Assembly (NCBI GenBank): GCA_037178975.1
Contig: JASJZH010000004.1
Span: 10,974,001-11,038,000, forward strand
Origin: Oscheius tipulae
Taxonomy: Eukaryota; Nematoda; Chromadorea; Rhabditida; Rhabditidae
Reading direction: 5' to 3'
DNA: 64,000 bases
Shown: piece by piece, positions 40,357 to 50,463 of the stretch
Layout of the letters: each line of letters opens with the position of its first letter
Position numbering within the stretch: position 1 is the first letter of the stretch
The notes under the pieces: generated by a model
Told to the model about the DNA's origin: nothing
Seen by the model: the letters and a program-made list of their open reading frames with translations, nothing else
The model's database searches: none
Made by a program: the position numbers and the translations under genes

Positions 40357-41474
40357 TCACTGTCTCTTCAGATTTCTACAGCAAAACTTACTGAGCGCAA
40401 AATGATTGTTCGGGCTCTTCCTCAGGGAACTTATGCTCGCCAGAAAGCCCTCTACCAAATGTTGCTGTCTTCTAATAGCAGTCAGTCGCTTCCTCTTCAG
40501 AGAACAGTTGTCGGCATTTCCGGCGGGGTCGCAGAATCTGGCATCACACTGTCGACGACAAGTAAGGATACAAAAGGGAGATGTTCTTGTAGCACACTCC
40601 CCGACATAGCCTCCGAAGCACTTTTTCAGGATCGCGGCGTCATCCAGTAAGGAATTATCAGCCAATCTCTTTATGCCGTTGTATCTCGCAATGCACACTT
40701 CTCTGCAGCAGGAACGCCTACGTCCTTTTATATTGCTCTTGGAGATACAGCTGGAAATCTCTGGAGCAGATCTACATGTCTCGTCAGAGGGGTTGACCAA
40801 CCGATTTCGCGGTAGATACTGTTCATAGCAAGCAGATGGTTCGACTTCCACCATCCTTCGTTGTTCAGATTTGCTGAAAATGTGGCTATGCATCTGTCTC
40901 TTTGTCTCTTTTTCTCTCTGTCTCTCTGTCATTTGACCTACAGGAATGATGATCTGCACACCACTTGACGCAATAGCTCAATGGATTATTGTCGATATCC
41001 GTGCACTGCTTGACGCGTTTCTCGTTAAGCATGCTCTGTAGATTGTTTCCAGCTAGTTTTCCGCCATTGTTGGCCCGAATCAACATCCATCCACCGTTCA
41101 TGGCCCTTGTTAAAAGAAAAGCGTCAGGAACTGAAACGTTTTTTATGGTACAAAAAGCTTTTACCCCCTCTGGGTGGGCATCTAGGGGAAAGAGTAGCTG
41201 CGTCGATGCAATACACTGTATCGCATCCTTCCCGGCAAGCAGTGACGTTTCTTCTGACACCACGAGCCGGTGCAGCGTTCGGCCAGCCTTCAATTTGACT
41301 CGCCCGGAGCGCAAGAAGCGAGGGACTGTCCACAACTTGAGTCACATTCCACTTCCAGATGCTGTTGTTTGTTGAGTTAGCCACCAGGTTGGATATAGGA
41401 AACACAACCACAGCATCGTCGTCCTGGGCAAGAACAGTTTGAGCCACCAGAGTGACAAGGAACAGGATCTTCAT
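40357..41474 (-). CDS. Cysteine-rich secreted protein of unknown family
   Basis: Minus strand, exons 41165-41474, 40938-41130, 40357-40873, with consistent phases, 339 residues. The signal peptide is MKILFLVTLVAQTVLAQ. The mature part has three cysteine clusters: CREGCDTVYCIDAATLSPRC, CTDIDNNPLSYCVKWCADHHSC, and a C-terminal group with SCCREVC, CFGGYVGEC and CILTCRRQCDARFC. The spacing is not the ShK, ET-module, EGF or CS-alpha-beta pattern as far as I can see. The first two clusters are followed by small linkers, suggesting repeated disulphide domains. Probably extracellular. Function unknown. Confidence 0.7.
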
Positions 41475-42074
41475 GTTGTCGGCTTGCTCCTGAAAATGGA
41501 AAATATTTAGGGAGGGGGGAATCTTCAAGGGGGAAAGAAAGGAAGAGCCGCTCACAAGGATGAAGTGAAGAAAAATGATCTTCTCGAAAAAAGCATTGCA
41601 TTTATTGGGGTTTTCGTGCCCGCGGAATACAGACAGTTCTTCTTAGAACAATAGACCAGACAACTCATTAGTATTTCTCAGCGTAAAAGTCACCAAGGTC
41701 AACCGACGGACATAGTTAGACGGGAAACATAGTGGCAGGTATATTTGACACTACTGATCAAACCTTTAAGTGCTATGGAATCTGTCTGTCATTACCCTTG
41801 TTGACCGAGTGGTACCCTGTCCAGAGAGTATGTGACCTGTATCATCTGGGTAGAAAAATTGACAACTGTTCTTCTACTTTTATAGTTAAATAAGTGAACG
41901 TCATAAGAATATGCTGACTAGGGTTGAAGGAAAGCTTGGCATGAAGAACGCCGACTCGGATGAGGGAACAGGTTGATACTACAGCAAGCTTGTCTAAAGC
42001 CTAGACTGGCATTCCAGGAGTCCCAAAAGAGCGACTCGGTACGGTCATGGTTTCGTCATATAAGTATAAACTTT
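41475..42074. other. Intergenic, no supported gene
   Basis: Convergent or tandem interval between the 3' end of the GPDH gene (42075) and the start of the cysteine-rich gene (41474), both on the minus strand. Nothing else recognised. Confidence 0.45.
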
Positions 42075-44001
42075 TCAATAAAAGCGTTGCACATTTTGTC
42101 TAGCATGCTCGGGATGGTTTTGAAGACACTTGATGAGATCACTGGCTGGCATTTTTCCTTCGCAGATCCTGTAGACTGCGGTGAAGATTGGGAATCGTTC
42201 CGAGGCTCCGGATCGTTCCAACAGATGGAAGACTTCTCTGGCTGTCAGGGGTCCTTGAGCTGATTGGCCGTTGAGCAGTTCCTCCTCCACAGCTTGGAGC
42301 GGCTTCTTGGCATGAACGAAGGCTTCGCAGACCTTGCGATTTCTGCCTCCGTAGCAGGATGTGACCAAGTCGGCAACACCACATGACTCCATGAAGGTGG
42401 TGAGACGTGCTCCGGGGTAGAAATACTCGACGAACTGAAAATGTTCTTTTGGAAAGGTGATGACTATGAACTTTGGTTTGTCTTTTCATTTTTCATCTGG
42501 CAACTGTTCTGTTCTCATTCTCTCTCTCAATCTCGCACTTCAAGCCGGTTCGAGGATGAATACAAAAGAGCTGTCTAGACTACTGGATTGCCCAATCAGT
42601 TCATTAAATCTGTCTGTATTCTATGAGATAATTCAAGCCACGAATGTCTCGAAAGTTTGAAAAGGAAATAAGGGTCTCTTACTCCTCGTCTCTCTGTCCC
42701 GTTGCCTCTCTGTCTCTCTGTCACTCTACCTCTTTATCTCTCCCTGCCCCTCTGTCTCTCTACTCACTTTGGTCATTTCCATCAGTCCTAGTCGAATCAC
42801 TGCCGCTTTCATATTGTCACCACACTTCAATCCATCTACGAAGCCAGCTGCACAGGCCACAATGTTCTGAAACTGTTTTTGAAACCAAAACAAGAACAAC
42901 TACCTTGAGAGCCCCACACAGCTCAACAGTCGGAGCATCTGGGACTACGTTGACCTTGAAGCTGTCCGAGGTGAACAGTCTCTCTAAGATGGCATTGTTC
43001 TCCTCGGTGGTATTGGATCCGATCGTTGCCTCACAGAACTTGTCGTCAGCTACCTCGTGAGCCAGATTGGCTCCCATCAGGACTGAGGTCTCTATGTGGA
43101 GTCGCTCCTCGATCTCCTCGGAGATGAGCTTCAAATCACCGATCTCGTCCTTGGAAATTCCCTTGATTAGCGAGACTCCAATAGTGGTCTGCGGGTTGAT
43201 TTTGCCTTCCAGCACGTTGAGAACACCTAATGTTTTGGTTAGAAACTTGAAATCAGGGATTTTTCAAATATAAGCTTGGAATGTTCCGTAATATGACTTC
43301 AATGGGTTCGAACGCAAAATTGCAATAGGTAGTACCAAGTTTCTGCACCAAAGGTTGCTCAAAACCTTAAGTTTTTCAACAAAAAGTTCCTAGAGGAAAA
43401 AAAAGTAATCTGATCTCGGGCGGGCTCGAACCGCCGGCCTTCTGTGTGTTAGACAGATGTGATAACCACTACACCACGAGATCGGCTGCTGCCCCCGAAA
43501 AGTCTTTTGAGCATATTTGGACAGACCAAAAGACACAGGTTATGCGCTTTAAAATAAAAAAGAGGTTAAAATCGATATTTTCAGGTGTTAAAATTTTTTT
43601 AAAAAAGTCAAAAACTGACTGGTTATTCCTTGGTGTGGTACCACGAAGAGAAGAATGTTGGAATCTTGACAAGCTTCGACCAGATTGGGTATGGCGACCT
43701 GCAAACTGATTTGAACCATCTTTGTCCGACAACCCACCACATTCTGTGGAAGCTTCTTTCCGGGAAGATACTTGAAGTTTTCGTGCTTCTTGTTGATCAG
43801 ATCCGAGTACTTTTCCCCGTCGATCATCTTCTCCGAGACCCAGAAGTTGACGATCGGCTCGAAGAATCTCGGATACTTGACAGTGTTCTTGCCGACGAGA
43901 CGAGCGATGGCGGTACCCCTGAAAAACTAATTTGGAAGGAAAAAGGGACAGAAATACCAGCTGCCATAGCCGATGACGGTGACTTTCTTAGGAGTACGCA
44001 T
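42075..44001 (-). CDS. gpdh: Glycerol-3-phosphate dehydrogenase [NAD+], cytosolic
   Basis: Six exons on the minus strand: 43958-44001, 43738-43918, 43620-43698, 42904-43226, 42768-42866, 42075-42434, all phases consistent, 361 residues (family about 350). It converts dihydroxyacetone phosphate and NADH to glycerol-3-phosphate, linking glycolysis to lipid synthesis and osmolyte glycerol. The N-terminal Rossmann motif is [16 protein letters not shown] (GxGxxG split by intron 1). FVVPHQ, LIKGI and the catalytic/substrate region [11 protein letters not shown] are present, and the C-terminal domain contains [19 protein letters not shown]. The third intron (43227-43619) holds a tRNA-Val gene on the same strand. 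A TATA box lies 75 nt upstream. The symbol reflects the nematode gene family; the orthologue number is not determinable here. Confidence 0.95.
43411..43483 (-). tRNA. tRNA-Val (AAC)
   Basis: A 73-nt cloverleaf on the minus strand: acceptor GATCTCG/CGAGATC, discriminator A, D arm TGGTGTAGTGGTTATCAC, anticodon stem TCTGT/ACAGA with loop CTAACAC (anticodon AAC), T arm GGCGG-TTCGAGC-CCGCC. A T8 terminator follows within about 6 nt. It lies inside intron 3 of the GPDH gene, same strand. Confidence 0.95.
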
Positions 44002-44073
44002 TTTCATTGTGAGCAAAAGATTGTTGACCCTTGGGAGAGCGAGAGAGAGTTGGTCCAGCGTTCCCGTGCAGTC

Positions 44074-44083
44074 CTTTATATAC
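44074..44083 (-). promoter_or_regulatory. TATA box of the GPDH gene
   Basis: The minus strand reads GTATATAAAG, about 75 nt upstream of the start codon at 44001. Confidence 0.6.
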
Positions 44084-44479
44084 CCGCCAAAAGCCTGGGA
44101 CCAATGGAAACACTACGTCATTGGACCAGCAGGATCTCCCCCTAATTGCACGTGAACGCGGCTGCGGCACCTCAGAAAATGGTCTCAGGTGGTCACGTGA
44201 AGGTGATCTTTAAAGGCGAGAGGGTCTCTTATAGACCAGAGAACAGTCGCGGGCCGCTAGCTGACCCGTAAACAGATGGCGCCCGAAGCTGAGCGGACTT
44301 TGTTCTCTGTAAAGCCAGACGGAACGTCAAGGTGATAGGGATACGGAGCATTGAAAACTGGGAAAAGGGATCTGTCACCGACAAGGCTGATTTTTTTAAG
44401 GATTTAGAAAGGGACAGAGAGGTAGACAGAGGAACATGGAGACTGGGAGACAGAAAGACAGAGAGACTTCATTACAAAT

Positions 44480-45124
44480 CTATTTTCCTTGTCCATTACA
44501 CGTGAAGTAATTATAAAAGGTTCCATATTGACCACAGCTGCAGTAGTATCTAGGAAGGATTCCATGTACGTAGTCAACAAATTGACCAGCAGAAATAGGG
44601 ACTTTTAGCATTCACGCACTCATACTCACTGCAGAGCTGATAGTTACCATTGTCTCTTATTGGAGCTGTAGTCGTGGTGATTGAGACTATTCCTGTAAGC
44701 GATTCTTTACGAGCTAGTTTTAGTGCCTAACCTCTACCGGCTGCCACAATATTCCGAGTCAACTGTTCTCCCATCAAAGACGGTACAAATCCACAAGCTG
44801 AAGGCTTCGACCCCATCTTCGGTATCGTCTTAATGCTCTTCAGTCCACAACCGCGAGTTCCCTTTCTATTGTAGCTCGAAGTAAATGAGGTACAGTTCCG
44901 ATGCCAATAATCCAGCGTCTTGACTTGATTGTATAGGTGACATGCCAATGGACAGTCGTCCAAATCCGCATGGATATCTATGATCACCCTCAAAACTGCA
45001 GTCCAGATGTGGACTGCAGTTTTGTGGTAACTGTCCTCGGTCCGTCTTGCCAATTGAATTCGAGACGATTGAAAGCTGCAGACTTGGCGGGGAGAAAGGA
45101 AATGAGTAAGGCTAAGTACAACAT
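44480..45124 (-). CDS. Small secreted PAN-like cysteine-rich protein
   Basis: Minus strand. A signal peptide (MLYLALLISFLPAKSA) starts at 45124. The next exon encodes DDCPLACHLYNQ, NCTSFTSSYNRKGTRGCGL and then SACGFVP, a spacing like PAN/apple domains. Downstream short exons encode CGQYGTFYNYFTCNG and end at TAG 44480-44482. The first junction is unclear because a perfect 14-bp inverted repeat (44991-45024) lies across it and simple GT/AG choices give the wrong phase. Likely extracellular; ligand unknown. Confidence 0.45.
44991..45024. repeat. Perfect 14-bp inverted repeat
   Basis: caaaactgcagtcc at 44991-45004 is the exact reverse complement of 45011-45024, with loop agatgt. It lies at the exon-intron border of the PAN-like gene. 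Confidence 0.85.
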
Positions 45125-45934
45125 TAGATGGGAAAGGTAACGGTCTTGTTGAAAAAGAGTGGGGGTCAATAACACTCGACTGTTAAAAAAGTGACGACAA
45201 TGAGCGTTGCTACTGGAACTAATGAAAACTGCACAGACTACATCGAAAGCATGATCACTTTTTTGTAAGTACAGGTACAAACAAACACTGCGAGCAAAAT
45301 CTGGTTTGTTCAACTGTAGCAGATCACCACTAAACTTGGGCATAAGTAAAAAATCGGGGTTTTTTTTCCTCGGATTCCTGGTCAACTTCAGTTTGGATGT
45401 CATGGTATAGTTCACAGGCCGAAGGACGGTCATTCTCTTCTACGGCTACCTGCAACAAATAATCTCCGGAAAAATTACAGTCCGTATCGAATTTAGAGCC
45501 ATGCGTATCATCTCTCCAGGCAAAGATACTCGGCTAGAAAGCAATTCGACACATGATCATAGCAGAGGGGAAGGAGCAGAGAGTGCATCTGAAAAAGTCC
45601 AGTTTACACAATGTAATAGAGAGATATACTGAGGGAACTCTAAATCCAGGTTATATAAAGCTCAAAAAACGTACAAAATGGTGACCTTGGGCGGGATCCC
45701 TAACACTAGTGACTACAATCAGCTACAATCCCGCTTCAGGCAGACAGACACAGAGACGCGTGGACGGTCTACAATAGGTTTCGAGTCTTGATCACTGTGA
45801 CAGATTCCGTAATACCGCTTGGGCGAATCTGTGTGCAACTCTTATCACCTCTTAAAAAGTCGTTAACCTGAAGAGTTTCACTTCCAGGCGTTGACCACTA
45901 CCACTTTTCTTCTCTTCGTTTATTTCAAGAGGCC
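45125..45934. other. Intergenic, no supported gene
   Basis: This is the divergent interval between the PAN-like gene (minus) and the first Srx receptor (plus). Only short frames are present. Confidence 0.45.
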
Positions 45935-47063
45935 ATGACAGAATCCGATGGTAATTCCTCTGATGTTGGAATGGCTGTAGTCATGGCAGCTCTGAGCATT
46001 CTCGCTATTATTTTCAATGGACTAGGTCTACTAATCGTCCACTACAATCCTGTTCTGGCTAACATTTTCGGCAAGCTCTGCTTCAGTAGGTGCTTGGCTA
46101 ATATGGGAGCTTGTACCATCTTTCTTCTATGGGCGGCACCCTTGACTATCGTGTAAAATGCTTGACCTATTGGAATCCACAGTCTTCAGACAATGTTCCC
46201 GACTGGCTACCAGTGTACTTGGAAAGATTGTCGGTCAGACATTCTTCTTTTGCTGGGTGCTCTGTGTTTACTGTCATCTGGCTATTGCCATCAACAGATT
46301 CGTTGCTATAGCTTTCCCGCTAAAAGTGAGTCACTGTCAGAACTTTAAAGAGTCTGAAAGTCTTCAGGTGATACATTTTACAACTCTGTGGAAAACTCGA
46401 CTCATGATTTCTTTACCCTGGATTGTAGCCCTCCTGCATGTCATTCCCTTTTTCTGGTGTGAGTTCAATAATTGACAGAAACAGAGACTAACAGATTCAT
46501 CTTGCTACTTCATCTACAACCCTGTCCTTTGGTCATGGAAATATTCTGATACAGTCTGTGGTCTGATCCAAGCAAACTACTTGGACGAGTATGCTGGCTT
46601 CGTTATCTTCGGTTTCATTGCCGTTCTGGACATGCTTACGTTGTTCTTATTGAGGCAGAGTAACAAGGTGATAGAACACTTAGTATGCAGAGAAAAAACT
46701 GGTTTCAGGTAGTATCAGAAATGGTTTTCGATTACCGAAAAGTCCCAGAAGATGACCAGATTGTCAAGAGACGAAGAAAGATTCAATGGAAGTTTTTCCT
46801 CCAGTCATGCATCCAAGGCGGGATCTTCTGCTTCGAACTGACCAGCTTCTACATTTTCTCTCAATTGAATGACAACAAGTATTTCGTCTTTTTCACGTCA
46901 ACATTTGTCTCCTTGATGTGTCGTCTACTTGATGGGTAGGCTCAAATTGTTAGAGGATGTGAAGAAATGTTTCAGGTTTGTTCTAATCTGTTTCCATATC
47001 AAGAGCTACCAACGACAAAGAGCTGCCAGTGCGATCTCAGCACAAAAACCAACATTTGGATAA
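45935..47063 (+). CDS. Serpentine chemoreceptor, class Srx, copy A
   Basis: Six exons: 45935-46152, 46190-46325, 46368-46458, 46495-46667, 46709-46935, 46976-47063, phases consistent, 310 residues. Introns are 36-43 nt. Seven hydrophobic segments are visible. Srx-type features: LCFSRCLANMGAC in the second membrane segment region, CVYCHLAIAINRFVAIAFPLK after TM3, PFFWYSSCYFIYNP and WKYSDTVCG in the second extracellular loop. Srx receptors are nematode-specific chemosensory GPCRs. It is a tandem duplicate of copy B (47398-48533) with identical exon structure. No defect seen. Confidence 0.88.
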
Positions 47064-47397
47064 TGTGCTTTAGCAATAAAAGTTACTGTGTTATGTTGCT
47101 TTCCTATTCGAATACGAGATCAACTGACTTTTTGAACCGTGTAGGCACTGCCATGGCCGAGTTAGCCAGTAGAAGTATCAGAGAGAGGATCGGCAATAAT
47201 GTTTCTGAAAAAAAAAAGATATCTTCAACCGGATGGACCTTCAAAGCAACAGATTCCGCGATAAACACAGCATGGCTGAAACTGTTTGCCCTCTGTTATC
47301 ATCCCGTAAAAAGGTCATTAACCCAGAGTGAATTCCAGTTTCAGTTCACTCACTACTACTTGCTTTTCACTTCTTGTAGAGAATTCGCAAATCCGTT

Positions 47398-48533
47398 ATG
47401 ACCGAATCCGACGCCAGTCCCGCGGATGTTAGGGTGGCTATTATTGTGACATCTCTAAGCATCCTGGGCACTTTTTTCAATGGAGTGGGTCTACTAATCG
47501 TCCACTACAACCCTGTTCTGGCCAACATTTTTGGAAAACTCTGCTTCAGCCGCTGTCTTGCCAATATTGGAGCTTGTTCGGTGTTTCTACTATGGATGGC
47601 TCCTCTAACCATTGTGTAAGTGATTCTTAATTGAAAAGTACGACTTTTCAGACAAGACTTCCATCTTGCTACCAGCACATTGGGAAAGATCTTCGGCCAG
47701 ATAAACACATATTTCTGGGATGTCTGTGTCTATTGTCATCTCGCTATTGCCATTAACCGATTCTTTGCTATAGCCTTCCCGCTCAAAGTGAGCTCTGATA
47801 CTTGAGAAAATAGAAGACTTCAGGTCGTAGTTTTAACAACACCATGGAAAACAAGAATAGCTGTGGCTCTGCCCTGGATCTTGGCCTTCTTTCATATTGT
47901 TCCTTTTTTCTGGTGTGAGTACTAAAAAAGATAGAGAGAGAGACAGAGATACAGAGTGACACAGAGACAGCCTTTTTTTGTAGATTCCAATTGCTATTTT
48001 GTATATATGCCTTCTCTCTGGTCTTGGCAGTATTCGGACACAGTGTGTGGCAAGATTTCTGCAACCTACCTCGATGAATATTCTGGCTTCGTTACTTTTG
48101 GGTTCATCGCCGCCTTGGACATACTCACCTTGTATTTTTTGAGAAAGAGTCACAAGGTTTGATCTTCTTTGATTGAGAAACACTTTTTAGGCGGTGCTCA
48201 GTGATAGAAAAATTCTGGAAGATGCCCAGATTGTCAAGAGACGAAGAAAGACCCAATGGAAGTTATTCTTCCAGTCATCTATACAAGGTGGCATCTTCTG
48301 CTTCGAGTTGACCAGTTTCTACATTTTCTCTCAAATGAATGACAACAAGTATTTCGTCTTTTTCACGTCAACCTTTGTCTCCTTGATGTGTCGTCTACTA
48401 GACGGGTAGGCTTAAATAGTGACTCGAGAGGAAGGGAGTTTCCAGGCTGGTTCTTGTCTGCTTCCACATCAGGAGCTATCAGCGACAAAGAGCTGCCAGC
48501 TTGACCTCTCAACGAAAACAAACGGTGTCATAA
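47398..48533 (+). CDS. Serpentine chemoreceptor, class Srx, copy B
   Basis: Six exons: 47398-47615, 47652-47787, 47824-47914, 47984-48156, 48191-48405, 48446-48533, 306 residues. Same exon lengths as copy A except exon 5, which is 12 nt shorter at its start. Motifs match copy A (LCFSRCLANIGAC, CHLAIAINRFFAIAFPLK, WQYSDTVCG). Exon 5 and exon 1 are much more similar between the copies than exon 2. Its TAA lies only 41 bp from the stop of the convergent lectin gene on the other strand. Confidence 0.88.
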
Positions 48534-48574
48534 TTATTAACAGGAATATAGAACTTTTCTACAATCTACAACAC

Positions 48575-49587
48575 TTAATTCTGTCCAACGTAGGCAGGTC
48601 TCTGACAGACAGCTTGCAGTTTTGTATTGCAATTGATTGTGTGCCACAGAGCAGCTTGATCCTTGTTGCCGCTCATATCAGAATCGACCTGAAAGCTCGC
48701 TGGGAGCTGAAAACAAAACTCTGTTTACATAGACGCAGTTCCATCCATTCAGGTTTGGCTCATAATCGCCCCACTGCACGAAATCTGCAATGGATCCGTC
48801 ATTGATGTGAGATACATGGGCTTGAGCGTCGAATATAATGCCAATCCATGTCGCTTGATTGGTGATCCCTAAAGACAGGCTCAGGAAAACTGGGTATTAG
48901 CCCTCTCTCTCATGTCTCTCTCAGCTGCAATGAATATTTAAAGTATTCTGTCTCTCTCTCCCTTTTTCTCACTTACGGAAAAGGAAGTCATTTTCTTCCG
49001 ATGAAAGAGGAGTAGCCAAATGACCATGGTGTTCTGTGGTGCATGTGTGATTAGCATCAAGATGCCCGACTTCCTCTGTCATGATTAGATAACAGTTTTC
49101 ACGGAAAAACTTCCAGCCATATGCACAATTGTATGTTGTAGCTGAAGGTCTCTTTTAAAAGGTTGCAATGTGACTTAAACGAACCGCCGCCATTGTCCTC
49201 TCTATTATCGTCTCCAATTTTCAGACGTTTAAAGTCATCATTGTCATTCAGGCTCGGCAAGTAGCTACAGGTTTTTTCCAGGCGGCGCCCCTTGCGAAAC
49301 GTGATCGGTCCATCCACATTCAGGTCGAGCAGTACACAGTTGTCCTCCTCTTCAGTTTCGTGGTCGTAGGTCAAGGCAGTACACTTGCCCGGGAACTCTT
49401 GTCCCTGTTGGTTATAGTCGTTGCATGCCTTGACACATTGACTTAGTGAGGCGGAAGCTCTTTCTCGCACGGTTCCAATGAATTCACAGTGTTCTCTGCT
49501 TCTAAAGTTGTAATCAGAGTCGTACCATTCATCCGCAGACAGGGCTCCCCCTAAAAATAGAAGAGAAAGTAGAAAAGAGAAGCGCAT
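48575..49587 (-). CDS. Secreted PAN plus C-type lectin protein
   Basis: Minus strand, exons 49185-49587, 48977-49141, 48729-48868, 48575-48706, phases consistent, 279 residues. The signal peptide is MRFSFLLSLLFLGGALSA. Residues about 25-105 form a PAN/apple-like domain (CEFIG, LSQCVKACNDY, KCTALTYD, NCVLLD). A C-type lectin domain follows from about residue 137 (CAYGWKFFRENCYLI, WIGIIFDAQ, FVQWGDYEPN, NCVYV) to ALWHTINCNTKLQAVCQRP. The EPN tripeptide in the calcium site suggests mannose-type sugar binding. A TATA box is at 49612-49619. PAN and lectin domains together suggest an extracellular recognition molecule. Confidence 0.85.
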
Positions 49588-49611
49588 CTTGTCGAAAACT
49601 GTGATAGATGG

Positions 49612-49619
49612 TATATATA
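49612..49619 (-). promoter_or_regulatory. TATA box of the PAN-lectin gene
   Basis: TATATATA-type sequence on the minus strand, 25 nt upstream of the start codon at 49587, implying an almost leaderless transcript or trans-splicing. Confidence 0.5.
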
Positions 49620-50463
49620 GGCATTATCACTGTCATTTTTCTGGTGATCTCTGCTAGTTCCTCCTCTGCTGAAGTGTGACCGTTCTCGGTGAAAAATGTC
49701 TAGTTTTGAACGAAACCGGCCGGGGCTAGTAAGGAAGTAACCTGGTAGACACTCTCTCTAGTTCTCAATACTACCATCCAACAAAGGTAAGAGAAGCAGA
49801 ATTGTCTCTTGATGTGGGGTCTAACAAGTTTTAGAACTAGTCTTGACAAGTCAACTTAAGACACGTTCCGCCTGTGATTCCTGCCAACTCTCGTCTATTT
49901 GCAGAATTTCAGTAGCTCAAGGAACTGTCGTCTCTCAAGTTAAAAAATTCGAAAAGACAGTCGCTAGTCAGCGATCTCACAGAGCCAGGTATCTTGACGA
50001 AAGTTACAATGACGCCTAGCCCAATGTAGCTTCTACCTCGACGTCTTAAAATCACAAGACATGCAGCTGCTCAGAACGCTGCACGGTGGTTTGGTTCAGC
50101 GCTGGCTCAGTGCATGCGTGTTAATGCAATTGCAATTCCTCAGCCTAGCCGTATATCCAATCGTTCTTTTTTCAGTTTTTGCCACTTAATAACCTAGAAA
50201 AAAAATTTGGGGTCAATAGGCTAGAAAATAAAAAGAAAGTTAGACAATAAATAAACCTAAAATTGGGGACCAAAGTAGGACGCGCTACGCCTTGGAAAAT
50301 CACATAGATCTATTTTTTTATAAAGACTGTTTGTATTGGGTCTTTTACAGCTTCGCATTAGTTTCTGTATCTCTGTCCTTCTGCCTCTACGTCTCTCTTC
50401 TGCAGTCCCCCGTCTATGGATTCAACAGCTAGAAAGCCAAGTTCATTTCACTCCATATCTATA
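49620..50463. other. Intergenic, no supported gene
   Basis: Divergent promoter side of the PAN-lectin gene and 3' flank of UGT copy 1. Nothing recognised. Confidence 0.45.
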
